64,000 bases of DNA. Origin: Prolixibacteraceae bacterium. Its GTDB lineage: Bacteria; Bacteroidota; Bacteroidia; Bacteroidales; Prolixibacteraceae. The DNA is taken from NCBI GenBank assembly GCA_023228025.1, contig JALOCD010000001.1, positions 83,399-147,398 of the forward strand, given 5' to 3'. The first letter of the stretch is position 1, and each line of letters begins with the position of its first letter. The position numbers and the translations under genes were made by a program. Below, piece after piece: positions 52,201-61,315 of this stretch. The notes beneath the pieces were generated by a model. It saw nothing but the letters and a program-made list of their open reading frames with translations. It had not been told where the DNA came from and did no database searches.

Positions 52201-52823
52201 GAAATATTGACCACTGATTTTTGACTAATGTCAGCTTCCTGCGTCTGCATCCCGACAAAGGAGACCACCAAAGTCTTTGCATCCACAGGGACTCTCAAAG
52301 AGAACTCGCCGTTGACATCTGTTGTGATACCTATGGTTGTTCCCTTGAGAACAATTGATACCCCCGGCAAAGGCATTTTATTTTCATCTGTAATTTTTCC
52401 TTTGATTTCTTTCCGCTGAGGTTGGGAAACATCAGTCACGATCCCGGTTGGCACCGAACCGTCTGCTTCAAGGATTACAATCTGGCGGTCGTAAATCTTG
52501 AAGCTGTTTTTAGTATCCGCAAATAATTGCGTAAGAACATTTTCAATACCCTCATTATCAACATTCAGTGAGACTATCCTGTTGAGATCCAACGTCTTTT
52601 CGTTGTAAAGCAAAATAAACTCACTGTTTTTCTCGATTTCTGAAAATACTTGTGCTACCGTTACCTGATTCAACGAAAAACTTAGTTTGGTTTGTTGAGC
52701 GTAGCTTTTTGCAGAAACTGTCGCAATGGATATGAGCATAAAAACGGCCAGTATTTTCATTCTCAATAAGATTTTGGTCATGACCTTGTGATAGGTACAC
52801 GGATGAACCTGATTTTTTTTCAT
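49206..52823 (-). CDS. SusC/RagA-like TonB-dependent transporter with STN domain (pair 2)
   Basis: From ATG 52823 the protein is about 1205 residues: signal peptide, an STN domain (LSFSLNQVTVAQVFSEIEKN) over about residues 50-110, a carboxypeptidase-like domain (IKGKITDENKMPLPGVSIVL), the plug (VGVSDVVVTALGLKREKKAL, LFVIDGVPVSNA, VESISVLKGASAAALYGSRA) and the barrel ending LGFKLNFDF. The STN domain contacts FecR-type anti-sigma factors, and the FecR and ECF sigma genes lie directly upstream, so transport and induction are coupled. Confidence 0.92.
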   Translation of the reverse strand: MKKNQVHPCTYHKVMTKILLRMKILAVFMLISIATVSAKSYAQQTKLSFSLNQVTVAQVFSEIEKNSEFILLYNEKTLDLNRIVSLNVDNEGIENVLTQLFADTKNSFKIYDRQIVILEADGSVPTGIVTDVSQPQRKEIKGKITDENKMPLPGVSIVLKGTTIGITTDVNGEFSLRVPVDAKTLVVSFVGMQTQEADISQKSVVNISLAAVSVGVSDVVVTALGLKREKKALGYSVGEVKGELLTETPQVNVLTSLQGKVPGVRISQMNGNVGSSVNIIIRGAKSLNNDNQPLFVIDGVPVSNASNNIYNGADMGNAISDLNPDDVESISVLKGASAAALYGSRAGNGVILITTRSGVKGKKGIGVAVNSSIVFDVMTDVYPYQTRFGSGKAGAHILEQAENESWGSQLDVGEKWVLWNSKGAAVPLVSYKNRIQDFMRTGYTLTNNVAVDGNNKNGYFRLSVGDMRNTGMIPNTDLKRSTINLNAQYKLSDKLSVTANFNWNETGSANRPNVTGDDRNDVVRSLYEKGAQVNINDLKSYWVPGLEGIQQLVNASKQNNAYFVANENTNSFMRDRLISKVQFDWDITKELSLMGRFSRDAYTENREGKRAFSTTTNTTGYYNVYNFYNKENNIELNLSYKKKINKQWNVNGFLAANQRSVYGRAISNTAASLVIPQLYTISNGVPGTISYSSSWYKKAVYSVYGMASIDYKGMAYLDLTGRNDWSSTLPEANRSYFYPSASLSLLFSEMFTMPAWVNYAKLRAGSAQLGNDTGPYNLDPSFSIGADWGSSKQMFMGGNLTNNTLKPERSISNEVGVDLKFLKSRVGLEATYYIVQNKNQILNISLPIESGASSKSINSGNIESRGWEINLTTSPVVLKDFKWDLNFSFTKNKTRLKELAEGLTNIDFYSIEGGNGVIRTKVGEWMGDIWEKPVLKVTDKASPYYGYPIIASSGKYQMDQNPSHMVKIGNSNQDFILGIQPTFTYKSFSLYANIEWNHGGQFYSNSWMFMQNNGVNAGSFNGAPYDKSKNIVDQIKANPDAFFGNWVGGRLPELGGFAWPNPNPVTRYADASFNPGVYEVTVGGVKSYVENLGDPALTKWLDPFNANQASNRAIVDRAVFSSTYVKLREVSLTYRLPKKWIQKINVQNTSVSIVATNIYEWTKAGIHIDPERAYRNTGSSWIQGAEYYNMMPWTGSLGFKLNFDF

Positions 52824-52867
52824 AGATTTGTACTGTTTATGTTTAACTTTCAAGTGAACTGGAACAA

Positions 52868-52897
52868 AAGCCGGTGGGTTGGCAGACTCTCCGGCTT
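52868..52897 (-). terminator. Terminator or attenuator between FecR and SusC 2
   Basis: Minus strand: AAGCCGG, a 16-nt loop, CCGGCTT, TTGTT. It separates the regulatory gene from the transport genes. Confidence 0.55.
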
Positions 52898-52908
52898 ACT
52901 TTTTCGAC

Positions 52909-54141
52909 TTATTTCCTCATAGGCATCTCCTGTTTTAACTCGATAAATATTTTTTTCTGGTCGATTCTGTAAGTAACTTTAGCAACATCAGCCAGCACCT
53001 TCATTACATCTTCAATAGAATCCTTAAGATCCAACTTCCCGCTGATCAGGTCTCCTGATGGAAAAAGTTCGCTGTACACAAACTGAACATTGTAATATCT
53101 TTCAACTTTTTTGAACACATTGACCAATGGCTCTTTACAAAATGGAAACCAACCCTCCGTCCATGCAGTATAAATTCCCACATTGCCTTCATCACTCACC
53201 CTGGTTGTTAAATCCGTTTTATTGAACGAAGCTCTCTGGTGCGCATTCAAAATGGTCTCCTTCCCCAACAGGTTAATCCCCTTGTTCTCCCTCAACGAAA
53301 CTGCGCCCTCCACAAGTACTGTCATAACCTCATTGTCGGCCCGGTAAGCTGAAACATTGAATTTTGTGCCCAAAACCCTGATGACGACCTCTTTAGTCTT
53401 TACGAAAAATGGCTTATTCTTGTCGTGGGTAACATTGAAATAGGCCTCCCCTTCGAGAAAAACTTCCCGTTTCGACCCTGTAAACTTATCAGGAAAAGCT
53501 AGCTTACTTCCTGCATTAAGCCATACTTTGGTGCCATCCTCCAGCTCGACAGATGATTTTTTTCCATACGGAACAACGACCTGGTTCATTGGCATTACTG
53601 CACTTTTCTCACTGAGGTCCGACATCGCAATAAGACTGTCGTTGTTGATCCTAATGGCATGACCCTTTGCGTTTACTGAAATTGTGGATTCGTCCTTTTT
53701 CAAATTGATCTCCTTCCCCGAAGCCAGGATTAATCTGGATTGTTGAACCGTAGTGTCAGGCTTAAATGTATACCACTGTGGCGATTCAACCTGTTTTATC
53801 TTCCAGTATCCAAGGGTGGATAACATCAGAATGATCAAAACAGCAGCAGCATATTTTAACCGGTAATGGTATCGCCTGATAGTGAACCCGGATTGGTAAG
53901 TCCGATCAAACCGGGCAATGTTTTCCCACATTGCATTCACATCTTCTTGTAAAACAGGCTCCTCTTGCACAGCTAACAACCGGATGATCTCCTTTGCCTC
54001 TCTGATTTTTAGCGCAAAATGGGGATTTTCATCAAGGAGTTTATCCAATTCTTGGGTTTCTGAAAGATGGCTCAACCAGATCAGAAAATTCCGGTCATCC
54101 ACCATCTCCTCAGCCGTATATTCCAGGTATTTATTATCCAC
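52909..54141 (-). CDS. FecR-family anti-sigma factor
   Basis: This 410-residue protein has an N-terminal cytoplasmic part, one membrane helix (YAAAVLIILMLSTLGYW) near residue 100, and a periplasmic FecR domain (VVPYGKKSSVELEDGTKVWL, then NAGSKLAFPDKFTGSKREVF, LEGEAYFNVTHDKNKPFFVK). The C-terminal DUF4974-like region (FKKVERYYNVQFVYS) is typical of Bacteroidota. It controls the ECF sigma factor encoded upstream in response to the SusC above. Confidence 0.92.
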   Translation of the reverse strand: MDNKYLEYTAEEMVDDRNFLIWLSHLSETQELDKLLDENPHFALKIREAKEIIRLLAVQEEPVLQEDVNAMWENIARFDRTYQSGFTIRRYHYRLKYAAAVLIILMLSTLGYWKIKQVESPQWYTFKPDTTVQQSRLILASGKEINLKKDESTISVNAKGHAIRINNDSLIAMSDLSEKSAVMPMNQVVVPYGKKSSVELEDGTKVWLNAGSKLAFPDKFTGSKREVFLEGEAYFNVTHDKNKPFFVKTKEVVIRVLGTKFNVSAYRADNEVMTVLVEGAVSLRENKGINLLGKETILNAHQRASFNKTDLTTRVSDEGNVGIYTAWTEGWFPFCKEPLVNVFKKVERYYNVQFVYSELFPSGDLISGKLDLKDSIEDVMKVLADVAKVTYRIDQKKIFIELKQEMPMRK

Positions 54142-54211
54142 CGTGAGTTTATTGGTCTCTAGTCTTTAATTGGATAAAGACACATTTGCCAATTTTGTGG
54201 ACTCTCTTTTC

Positions 54212-54793
54212 TTAATTTTTTTTGAACAGGAACAATAAAATCAGATCTGAAGGGTCAAGATGCTCACGCAAAGATTTTAAAGCCCTGAAAACCATTTTTC
54301 TAGCAGAATCATAATTCATCGACATCAGCTTACATATTTCCTCATAACTGTAATCGCAGGAGTACCGGTAATATAGAATCTCCCTTTGCCTGGGAGAAAT
54401 TGCCTTAAGTACCTTTCTGATAACCTCTGCTTTTTTACGCTCAGTCTCTTTTCCAATCAGCTCGTCTTCGTAGGAATATTCAATTTTTAACTCGAAAGGG
54501 TCATTTTCATTCAATGACTCCCCGACATGCTTTTCCGATTGGATCCTTCTGATAATCCTGTGCTTAAAAGCCGACATCAAATAGAAACGAATATTATCAG
54601 TTTCCCCTAAAGTATCACGGCTGCGGATAAGATGGTAAAACATCTCCTGAATGGTGTCCTTGATCAGCTCTTCATCATTCGTAAATTTCCTCCCATAACG
54701 GTACAAATGCTCAACCTGCCGGGAGTAAATGTAAGGGAGTGCATAGCCCTTACCGCCTCTGAAATCATTCCAGATTGTTGAGTCATTTAGCAT
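54212..54793 (-). CDS. ECF RNA polymerase sigma factor
   Basis: This 193-residue protein has sigma region 2 (LYRYGRKFTNDEELIKDTIQ, then EMFYHLIRSRDTLGE) and region 4 (VLKAISPRQREILYYRYSCD, then YSYEEICKLMSMNYDSARKM). It is of the Bacteroidota sigma-70 ECF kind. First gene of the sigma/FecR/SusC/SusD unit. Confidence 0.92.
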   Translation of the reverse strand: MLNDSTIWNDFRGGKGYALPYIYSRQVEHLYRYGRKFTNDEELIKDTIQEMFYHLIRSRDTLGETDNIRFYLMSAFKHRIIRRIQSEKHVGESLNENDPFELKIEYSYEDELIGKETERKKAEVIRKVLKAISPRQREILYYRYSCDYSYEEICKLMSMNYDSARKMVFRALKSLREHLDPSDLILLFLFKKN

Positions 54794-54947
54794 TAATAGA
54801 TAGTTTTGGTCCTTAAAAGTATCAATTTTTCCAACGCTGCAGTTAATAAATCAAAATATTAAGTTCTGGTCGGCAAATGATCATCCTAAACGTTCTGATG
54901 ACTATCTTTGTTACGGATAACTATTCAAATTACTAAAAACTATTAAC

Positions 54948-56501
54948 ATGAAGAAATTTTTCAAGTACCTAGGTATTGTTGTTCTGCTACTTGTTATCGT
55001 CCTCTTTTTTTGGTTCGGCCACAATCTCAAAGACCTGCATCCGGATTACAATCTGAACCTGAAAATCCTTAACAATGCACCTGCCCAACTTTCTGCAGGA
55101 TTTTCTGCCATGCCAATCACTCCGGCAGTTCCGGACCGTTGGGACGATAAAAACAAAAATGCAGAATACGATCCTGGTGAGGGAGAGACCTTCACCGATG
55201 GAAACGGTAACGGTAAATTTGATCCCGTTTGGATTGCCGGATTCGGTAACAACAAACCAGCCAACGGAATTCATGATGACCTTTGGGCAAGGGCTATGGT
55301 AGTTGATGATGGAAAAACACGCCTGGCAATCGTGGTATTGGATGCTATCGGATTCATGAACAACGATGTGATTGATGTAAGAGATCGCATCTCAAAGGAA
55401 TCAGGCATAACCTACGCCGTTATTACCTCAACCCATACCCACGAGGGACCAGATTTGCTTGGGCTTTGGGGAAAGAGCCCTTTTCAGAGTGGCATTGATC
55501 CGGCCCACATGGAATATGTAAAAAATCAGGCGGCAAAAGCCATCGAAACAGCCGCAAAAAATCTTCGTCCTTGCCGTTTGTCGGTCTCCCAGGAGCTGAC
55601 GGGAGCTGCAAATTTGGTCATTGATACCAGAAAGCCTGAAGTCTTTGATGCCGGACTTCGCATGATCCAGGTACTCGACAAAGAGACCAACAAAACTCTG
55701 GGAACACTGATCTCCTTTGGCGACCACCCCGAAACACTCTGGAGCGATAATCTGCTGCTAACGTCCGATTTTCCACATTTTGTACGCGAAGGGATCGAAA
55801 AAGGAGTCTTCAGCAAGGATAGTCTGATGATACCTGGTGTCGGTGGCATTGCCGTTTATGCAAGTGCTGCCGTCGGCGGATTGATGACCACCCATCCGAG
55901 ATTAACCATAAAAGACCCATTCTCAGGCGAAGAATTCAAGGCTCCTACCTTTGAAAAAGCGGCCGCCCAGGGCAAACAGATGGCCAACCTGGCGCTTCAG
56001 GCAATGGCAAAACCTGAAGAGGTGATCGATTCCTCATCGATCTCCATTGTTGCAAAGACCATCCTTTTCCCGCTCGACAACACCTTGTTCAAACTGGCCG
56101 CCACCCTCGGGGTCATGAAAAGGGGAACCTCCGGCTGGATGAAGATGAAGTCGGAACTTGCAGTCATAAAGATCGGACCGATTTCAATGATAACCATTCC
56201 TGGAGAACTATATCCTGAAATCCTAAACGGAGGGGTTGAGTCGCCGGATGGACAGGATTTTAAAATATCAGCTGTCGAGATACCCCCGCTAAGGGAGTTG
56301 ATGCCTGGAAAATATAAGTTCATGTTTGGCCTGGCCAACGATGAAATCGGATACATTGTTCCCAAAAGTCAGTGGGATGTGAAAGCACCTTTCACCTATG
56401 GACGCGACAGCCGCCCTTACGGGGAGATTAACTCACTTGGATCTGAAACTGCCCCTCTTATTCACAAAAATATCAAAGCAATGCTGGAGGAGTTGAAATA
56501 A
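54948..56501 (+). CDS. Neutral ceramidase-like membrane-anchored hydrolase
   Basis: This 517-residue protein has an N-terminal anchor (YLGIVVLLLVIVLFFWF). Similarity to neutral/alkaline ceramidase-like proteins is seen in AGFSAMPITP, DDLWARAMVVDDGKTRLAIV, ITSTHTHEGPDLLGLWG (zinc-binding HTHEGPD) and SFGDHPETL (His). A calcium-binding-like insert, DKNKNAEYDPGE and DGNGNGKFDP, sits near residues 70-95. Bacteroidota make sphingolipids, so a ceramide amidase role is reasonable, but members of this family often have other targets. Divergent from the ECF sigma gene. Confidence 0.7.
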   Translation: MKKFFKYLGIVVLLLVIVLFFWFGHNLKDLHPDYNLNLKILNNAPAQLSAGFSAMPITPAVPDRWDDKNKNAEYDPGEGETFTDGNGNGKFDPVWIAGFGNNKPANGIHDDLWARAMVVDDGKTRLAIVVLDAIGFMNNDVIDVRDRISKESGITYAVITSTHTHEGPDLLGLWGKSPFQSGIDPAHMEYVKNQAAKAIETAAKNLRPCRLSVSQELTGAANLVIDTRKPEVFDAGLRMIQVLDKETNKTLGTLISFGDHPETLWSDNLLLTSDFPHFVREGIEKGVFSKDSLMIPGVGGIAVYASAAVGGLMTTHPRLTIKDPFSGEEFKAPTFEKAAAQGKQMANLALQAMAKPEEVIDSSSISIVAKTILFPLDNTLFKLAATLGVMKRGTSGWMKMKSELAVIKIGPISMITIPGELYPEILNGGVESPDGQDFKISAVEIPPLRELMPGKYKFMFGLANDEIGYIVPKSQWDVKAPFTYGRDSRPYGEINSLGSETAPLIHKNIKAMLEELK

Positions 56502-56622
56502 GAAGTGACTAGAGTGACTAAAGTGAACTAAAGTGACTAGAGTTATGGACTCCGAACAAATACTCGTAAGTGCGAAGTACTTTAGTCACTTTAGTTCACT
56601 CTAGTCACTTTAGTCACTCTTC
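56502..56622. terminator. Bidirectional hairpin built from AGTGACT repeats
   Basis: Two ~43-bp arms (56502-56544 and 56578-56622) made of AGTGACTAAAGTGACT-type units in inverted orientation lie exactly between two convergent genes. The right arm includes the stop codon of the HAD gene. Probably serves both genes as terminator. Confidence 0.65.
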
Positions 56623-57306
56623 AAAAATAATCCTCTCAACCTCCACAACCTCCTTAACCACCACATCCGCCCCCGACTGCCACAAGATTTCGTCGGCAAG
56701 TATTCCGGTATTGATGCAAAGCGTAAAAATACCTGCCGCTTTGGCGGATTCAACACCCAAAGGGGCATTTTCAATTACCAATACCTCATCTGCCCTAAAT
56801 CCCGATTTTCTAAGCGCCATCTGATAAGGTTCCGGATGGGGTTTACCATTCCGGACATCTTTTGCACTGACAATTTTTTCTTTTTGTACCAATCCCAGGA
56901 AATCGCTGCACAACCCACCCAAAAGCAGCTCCTGGGCCGAACCGGTTACTACCCAGATATCAATGCCCTCGCTGCTTAACCTTTCCATCAAAGACTTGAT
57001 GCCCACAATAGGAACCGGAGCCGGCATGGCTTCGAAGAACTGGCTTTTATGGTCATAGATAAAGGAAATCTCCTCCTCCGTTGCCCTTCTTCCCAACTTC
57101 TCCTGAAAGAACATCTGCACAGTAGATGCACCCGTGCGCCCCTCATTCATGTATACCTGCTCCAGTGGAAAATTAAGCCCCAAGGCAGCAAATGCCTTGC
57201 TCCAGGCAACAGAGTGATTGCCCATCGAATCATAAATGACCCCATCCATATCAAAAAAAATGGCCTTGAGCGTGCCAAAGCCATTCAATCGTTGTTCGTT
57301 ATGCAT
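56614..57306 (-). CDS. HAD-family phosphatase (beta-phosphoglucomutase-like)
   Basis: This 230-residue protein begins with the HAD nucleophile motif FFDMDGVIYDSMGNH (Asp-x-Asp). Motif II is VVTGSAQ, the lysine lies in GKPHPEPYQMAL, and motif IV in VIENAPLGVESAKAAG. It belongs to the beta-phosphoglucomutase/phosphatase branch. Substrate unknown; monocistronic. Confidence 0.88.
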   Translation of the reverse strand: MHNEQRLNGFGTLKAIFFDMDGVIYDSMGNHSVAWSKAFAALGLNFPLEQVYMNEGRTGASTVQMFFQEKLGRRATEEEISFIYDHKSQFFEAMPAPVPIVGIKSLMERLSSEGIDIWVVTGSAQELLLGGLCSDFLGLVQKEKIVSAKDVRNGKPHPEPYQMALRKSGFRADEVLVIENAPLGVESAKAAGIFTLCINTGILADEILWQSGADVVVKEVVEVERIIFEE

Positions 57307-57420
57307 GCAATATCTTTGATTGCTATTCTGTATAATGCCGCTTCTTTAAGATTGCTTCACTTCGTTCGTAATGGCAGTGAGCGAAATTAGTAAATTTGCT
57401 CTATGATCTACACAGTTTTA

Positions 57421-57541
57421 AATTCAAGTAATGCTTCAGATTGCTTCACACTTCGTACCTCGTGTTCGCAATCTATTGATAGTCAAGCAAATAAAAAACA
57501 TATCATTGGTAGCGAAGCAATCTGCATCAAGCTACTTGAAT
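57421..57541. repeat. ~120-bp inverted-repeat element
   Basis: ATTCAAGTA...CAGATTGCTTC at 57422-57447 faces GAAGCAATCTG...TACTTGAAT at 57514-57541. The ends have small indels relative to each other. MITE-like, no coding capacity. Confidence 0.6.
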
Positions 57542-57550
57542 CTTCAAAAA

Positions 57551-58390
57551 TTATAGTTTACCTGAAATTTTATCCAACAAACTTGCCACACTTTTCTGAT
57601 CGGAAAAACCTGTTGCCCCCAACAAATAGTTTCCCTTCCACCTCAAACAAACGGTTCCGTTGAACGGATCTTTGATCAAAATATCCCCTTCCGCCGGATT
57701 TTTAATTTTGTCTTCCGCATAAGAGATGTACTTGAGAACCATCTTCTCAATCTCTGCCCGATCGGCCCGCTCAATGATGAAAAGGGTTATCTCAGCCCCG
57801 TTTAAGCTGTATTTAGCCCTGACAGCCGAGCCCAAAAATCCCAATCCCATAAACTCGGTTGGAATATACTGACAGGTATTGGGTTGAAGGTTTTCTTTTG
57901 GAAACAAGCCGATAACTTTGGGATATTCCGGATTTAAACACAATGTCTTTGCAAACGCTGCGGCGAAAGATTTCAAGCTGAATCCGGCAACCTTATCAAG
58001 TTTTGTACTGTTGATTTTCACATAAAAATTGCCGGCCACAAAATTGAATGTGGAGGCATCACCATATCCCTCAAGCCCGGCGGGAACGATTTCGGCTTTT
58101 ATAGATTTTTCAATACTGTAGATTCCGTAGGCATGAAGCGCATCTCCATGATCGTAAACCTCAACAGTCAACTCGGTTCCATCCCTCTCCCAGCTTGCCA
58201 CCTGCAAAGATTCAAAACCATAGCTGAGGTAAAATTCGGAAGCGCCGTCAATGTGCTCATACAAATTGTCTTTGTTGAAAACCTGAACCTTTCCATCGCT
58301 TTTCCAACCCTCGAGTGTGGGGAATACGACTCCCTGTGCCCAGATACTCAACGGAAACAAAATCAGACTGATAAAAAATATTTTTCTCAT
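57551..58390 (-). CDS. DUF6599 family secreted protein
   Basis: This 279-residue protein has a signal peptide (FFISLILFPLSIWAQ) and the DUF6599-type sequence LYEHIDGASEFYLSYGFESL, VEVYDHGDALHAYGIYSIEK, FVAGNFYVKI. Function unknown. The start overlaps the Fe-S aldo/keto reductase stop by 4 bp, so the two are co-translated and may form one electron-transfer or sugar-oxidation unit. Confidence 0.7.
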   Translation of the reverse strand: MRKIFFISLILFPLSIWAQGVVFPTLEGWKSDGKVQVFNKDNLYEHIDGASEFYLSYGFESLQVASWERDGTELTVEVYDHGDALHAYGIYSIEKSIKAEIVPAGLEGYGDASTFNFVAGNFYVKINSTKLDKVAGFSLKSFAAAFAKTLCLNPEYPKVIGLFPKENLQPNTCQYIPTEFMGLGFLGSAVRAKYSLNGAEITLFIIERADRAEIEKMVLKYISYAEDKIKNPAEGDILIKDPFNGTVCLRWKGNYLLGATGFSDQKSVASLLDKISGKL

Positions 58391-59574
58391 ACCAGAAAAT
58401 TAGCGGGAACCATTTTAATACGCGCAATATCGGTAATGCGCTCCCTTACATCGAATCCATTGGGACAAGCCACTGTACAACCCGGACAATCTTCACACGG
58501 ATTGTGTGACAGGTTCAGCTTGGCGACTGTGGTATGAGCCTTAGCAGGATAACTGTATCCGTAATTGTACATATAGGAGCGCATAAGATCAGGAATTGGA
58601 AGATCTTGAGGGCATTGGCCTGAGCAACTCATACAACCATGACAATAGAGTCCTACCTCGTTCATGGCTAGCTGCAAATCACCCTTCTCCGTTTCATCAA
58701 GATCATGGTTTTGGGCAACTTTCCAATTTTCTTTCAGCATTTCGAAGTTGGTAAGTCCCGGGATTGTAGTATGAATCAATGGATTAGAAAGTGCCCATTT
58801 CAAAGCAGCCATGCAATTGACCGGTTTTTTCTTCTCTTTGTCCAAATATCTTCCGGCCATACTTTTCATGCCAACAATTCCCAATCCTGCATCGTTGGCC
58901 CTTTGCAAAGCTTTTTGCATTTCTGTATCATCTTTCATGAGGAAATTGTAAGAAGTAAGGATTACTTCATACAACTTGCTATCGACAGCAGCATTGATTA
59001 CAGTTGCCATATTGGCATGCGTGGAGACTCCGATAAATCTCGCTTTTCCACTCGCTTTGACCCTTTTTAGCGCTTCAGTGTACCTTGGGTCCAAGATATA
59101 GGCCACATCGCTACCAGCATGCAGATACAGGATATCTACATAACTCATCTGAAGTCTTTTCAGGCTCTGATCAAACTTTTCAAGAAATTGTTCCGTCGAA
59201 CATCCCTCTTTCGGCGGATGAATTTTGGTCGAAATAATAACCTGGTCCCTCGGAATATCTTTAAAATAAGTGCCGACCATCTCTTCATTACGGCCATCCT
59301 GATATCCACTGGCAGTATCAAAATGCCTGATACCTATTTCGTAGGCAGCTTTCAGGATATTGGGATTGTCGGCCCTCATCACCCCCATACTAACGATTGG
59401 CACTTCGATGCCGGTATTCCCTAGCGTTCGGTAGATAATGTCCTTCTTCTTTTTCTCTTTGTTTTTTTTCTTTTTCTTCTCTTTTGAAGCTGGAATTGCT
59501 TGTGCTGCCATTCCTAGCGTTGCTGTTGCGCCTAAAAACAAAAAATTTCGTCGGTTAAAAGTTGAATTTGCCAT
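58387..59574 (-). CDS. Tat-exported aldo/keto reductase with two 4Fe-4S clusters
   Basis: This 395-residue protein has a Tat signal (NRRNFLFLGATATLG), a lysine-rich linker (KEKKKKKNKEKKKKD), the aldo/keto reductase barrel (RHFDTASGYQDG, IISTKIHPPK with the catalytic Lys, YVDILYLHAGS) and a C-terminal ferredoxin-like part with CHGCMSCSGQCP and CEDCPGCTVACPNG. The cysteine spacing fits two 4Fe-4S clusters. It probably moves electrons to or from an unknown periplasmic carbonyl compound. Confidence 0.87.
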   Translation of the reverse strand: MANSTFNRRNFLFLGATATLGMAAQAIPASKEKKKKKNKEKKKKDIIYRTLGNTGIEVPIVSMGVMRADNPNILKAAYEIGIRHFDTASGYQDGRNEEMVGTYFKDIPRDQVIISTKIHPPKEGCSTEQFLEKFDQSLKRLQMSYVDILYLHAGSDVAYILDPRYTEALKRVKASGKARFIGVSTHANMATVINAAVDSKLYEVILTSYNFLMKDDTEMQKALQRANDAGLGIVGMKSMAGRYLDKEKKKPVNCMAALKWALSNPLIHTTIPGLTNFEMLKENWKVAQNHDLDETEKGDLQLAMNEVGLYCHGCMSCSGQCPQDLPIPDLMRSYMYNYGYSYPAKAHTTVAKLNLSHNPCEDCPGCTVACPNGFDVRERITDIARIKMVPANFLV

Positions 59575-59908
59575 ATCTATCAGTTTAGTTCATTACAAAG
59601 GCCATTTTGCCTATTATTGCTTTAATGGAATCGAAGAATATCAATCAAATTCGTATGGGTTTCATTCATTCATTTGATGTTTCTGAAACCAGGATCATTT
59701 CTTTAAGTATAAAAAAAGAGGTACTTATAAAATGGTCTGAAAAGTAATAAAAAAACTTGATTAGTCAATCTGGTCAATTGGTTCTATCGGATCAATTTTC
59801 AATGTTGCTGATTAAATTCTTACCTTTGCTGGCTTTTCCTACCAAATGATTGAAAATTTCGATTTTTAATAAACTCCGGTTGGTTTAAGGCAAGCACATC
59901 GCAGGGAA
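59575..59908. other. Divergent intergenic region
   Basis: 334 bp, AT-rich, no gene seen. It should contain promoters for the Fe-S reductase and the FAD oxidoreductase; no motif is clear enough to report. Confidence 0.4.
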
Positions 59909-61315
59909 ATGGATAAAAAATACAACGTAATCATAGTTGGGGCAGGACCGGCCGGCATTTTCACAGCGTACGAATTGGTCAGGGAAAAGCCGGACCTTTC
60001 CATTTTGATGCTCGAAAAAGGACGAGACATCTACAAACGGCATTGTCCCAAGCACACCAACGGAGGTGTTTGTATCAATTGCAAACCTTGTTCCATTACA
60101 ACCGGATGGGCTGGGGCTGGGGCATTTTCGGATGGAAAACTTTCACTTTCACCCGAAGTTGGCGGAACATTGCCTGATTACATCGGGATCGAAACAGCAA
60201 GGGAGATGATCCGCTATACCGACGACATCTACCTGAAATTTGGTGCGGATTCTAGTATTCATGGCCATATTGAAACACCTGCAATGAGGGAGATCGGACG
60301 AAAATCGATCGAAGCCAATCTCTAACTAGTGCAATGTCCGGTCAGGCATCTGGGTACCGAAAAAACACAGGAACTTTACCGCACAATTTACGAACATCTG
60401 AAAAACAGTGGAGTAGAGGTGCGGTTTAATTCTCCGGTTACTGAATTCATCATTGATAATCAGAAGGTTTTAGGTGTAAAATCTGCTGTGAAAAGTTATT
60501 TTGCCAATTATGTAGTGGTGACTGTTGGAAGAGACGGTTCCGATTGGCTTATGAAACAATGTGCCAGCCAGGCCATTCCAACTGAGGTTGGCATTGTTGA
60601 TATCGGTGTCAGGGTGGAGTGCCGGAATGAGGTGATGCAGGAGATCAACGATAATTTTTATGAAGCCAAGCTCATCCATTACACCCGTACTTTCGACGAC
60701 AAAGTACGTACCTTTTGCTCCAATCCTGGTGGATTTGTATCCTCAGAATATTACGACAACAACCTTGCTGTGGTCAACGGTCACAGTTACAAAGATCTGA
60801 AAAGTGAGAATACCAATTTTGCCCTGCTGGTCTCCCAAAAATTCACCGAGCCTTTCAATGCTCCGATCGAGTATGGTAAGCACATTGCACGTTTGGCAAA
60901 TATGCTTACCAGGAATAAAATAATGGTTCAGCGGTTCGGCGACCTGGTCAGGGGTCGGCGAACCACCTCCGACAGGCTTTATCGCAACAACATCGTACCA
61001 ACCCTCAAAGACGCCGTGCCAGGTGATTTGAGTCTGGTATTGCCGCATCGTATCCTTTTTGACATCATCGAAATGATCAAATCCCTCGACAAAGTTAGTC
61101 CGGGATTGGCGAGCGACGAAACGCTGCTTTATGGCGTAGAAGTGAAATTCTATTCCAACATCGTCAAAGTTGACAAGAGTTTTCAAAGCCCCTCCGTCAC
61201 TAATCTCTTTTTTGGCGGCGACGGCGCAGGAATTACACGCGGATTGATGCAGGCCTCCGTCAATGGGGTGCTGATAGCCCGTGAAATCGTAAATAAGCTA
61301 ACTTCAAAATCATGA
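59909..61315 (+). pseudogene. FAD-dependent dehydrogenase (COG2509-like), interrupted by one in-frame stop
   Basis: The first part (138 residues) starts with the FAD-binding NVIIVGAGPAGIFTAYELVR and contains CPKHTNGGVCINCKPCSITT. At 60323-60325 a TAA follows EANL; the next codons continue in the same frame (LVQCPVRHLGTEKTQELYRT) to 61315 and include the C-terminal FGGDGAGITRGLMQASVNG. Together it is a normal-length (~468 residues) COG2509-type flavoprotein. A single base change (for example AAA to TAA) explains the break. It may be a recent pseudogene, a sequencing error, or a readthrough site. A second start (GTG 60329) could make only the C-terminal part. Confidence 0.85.
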
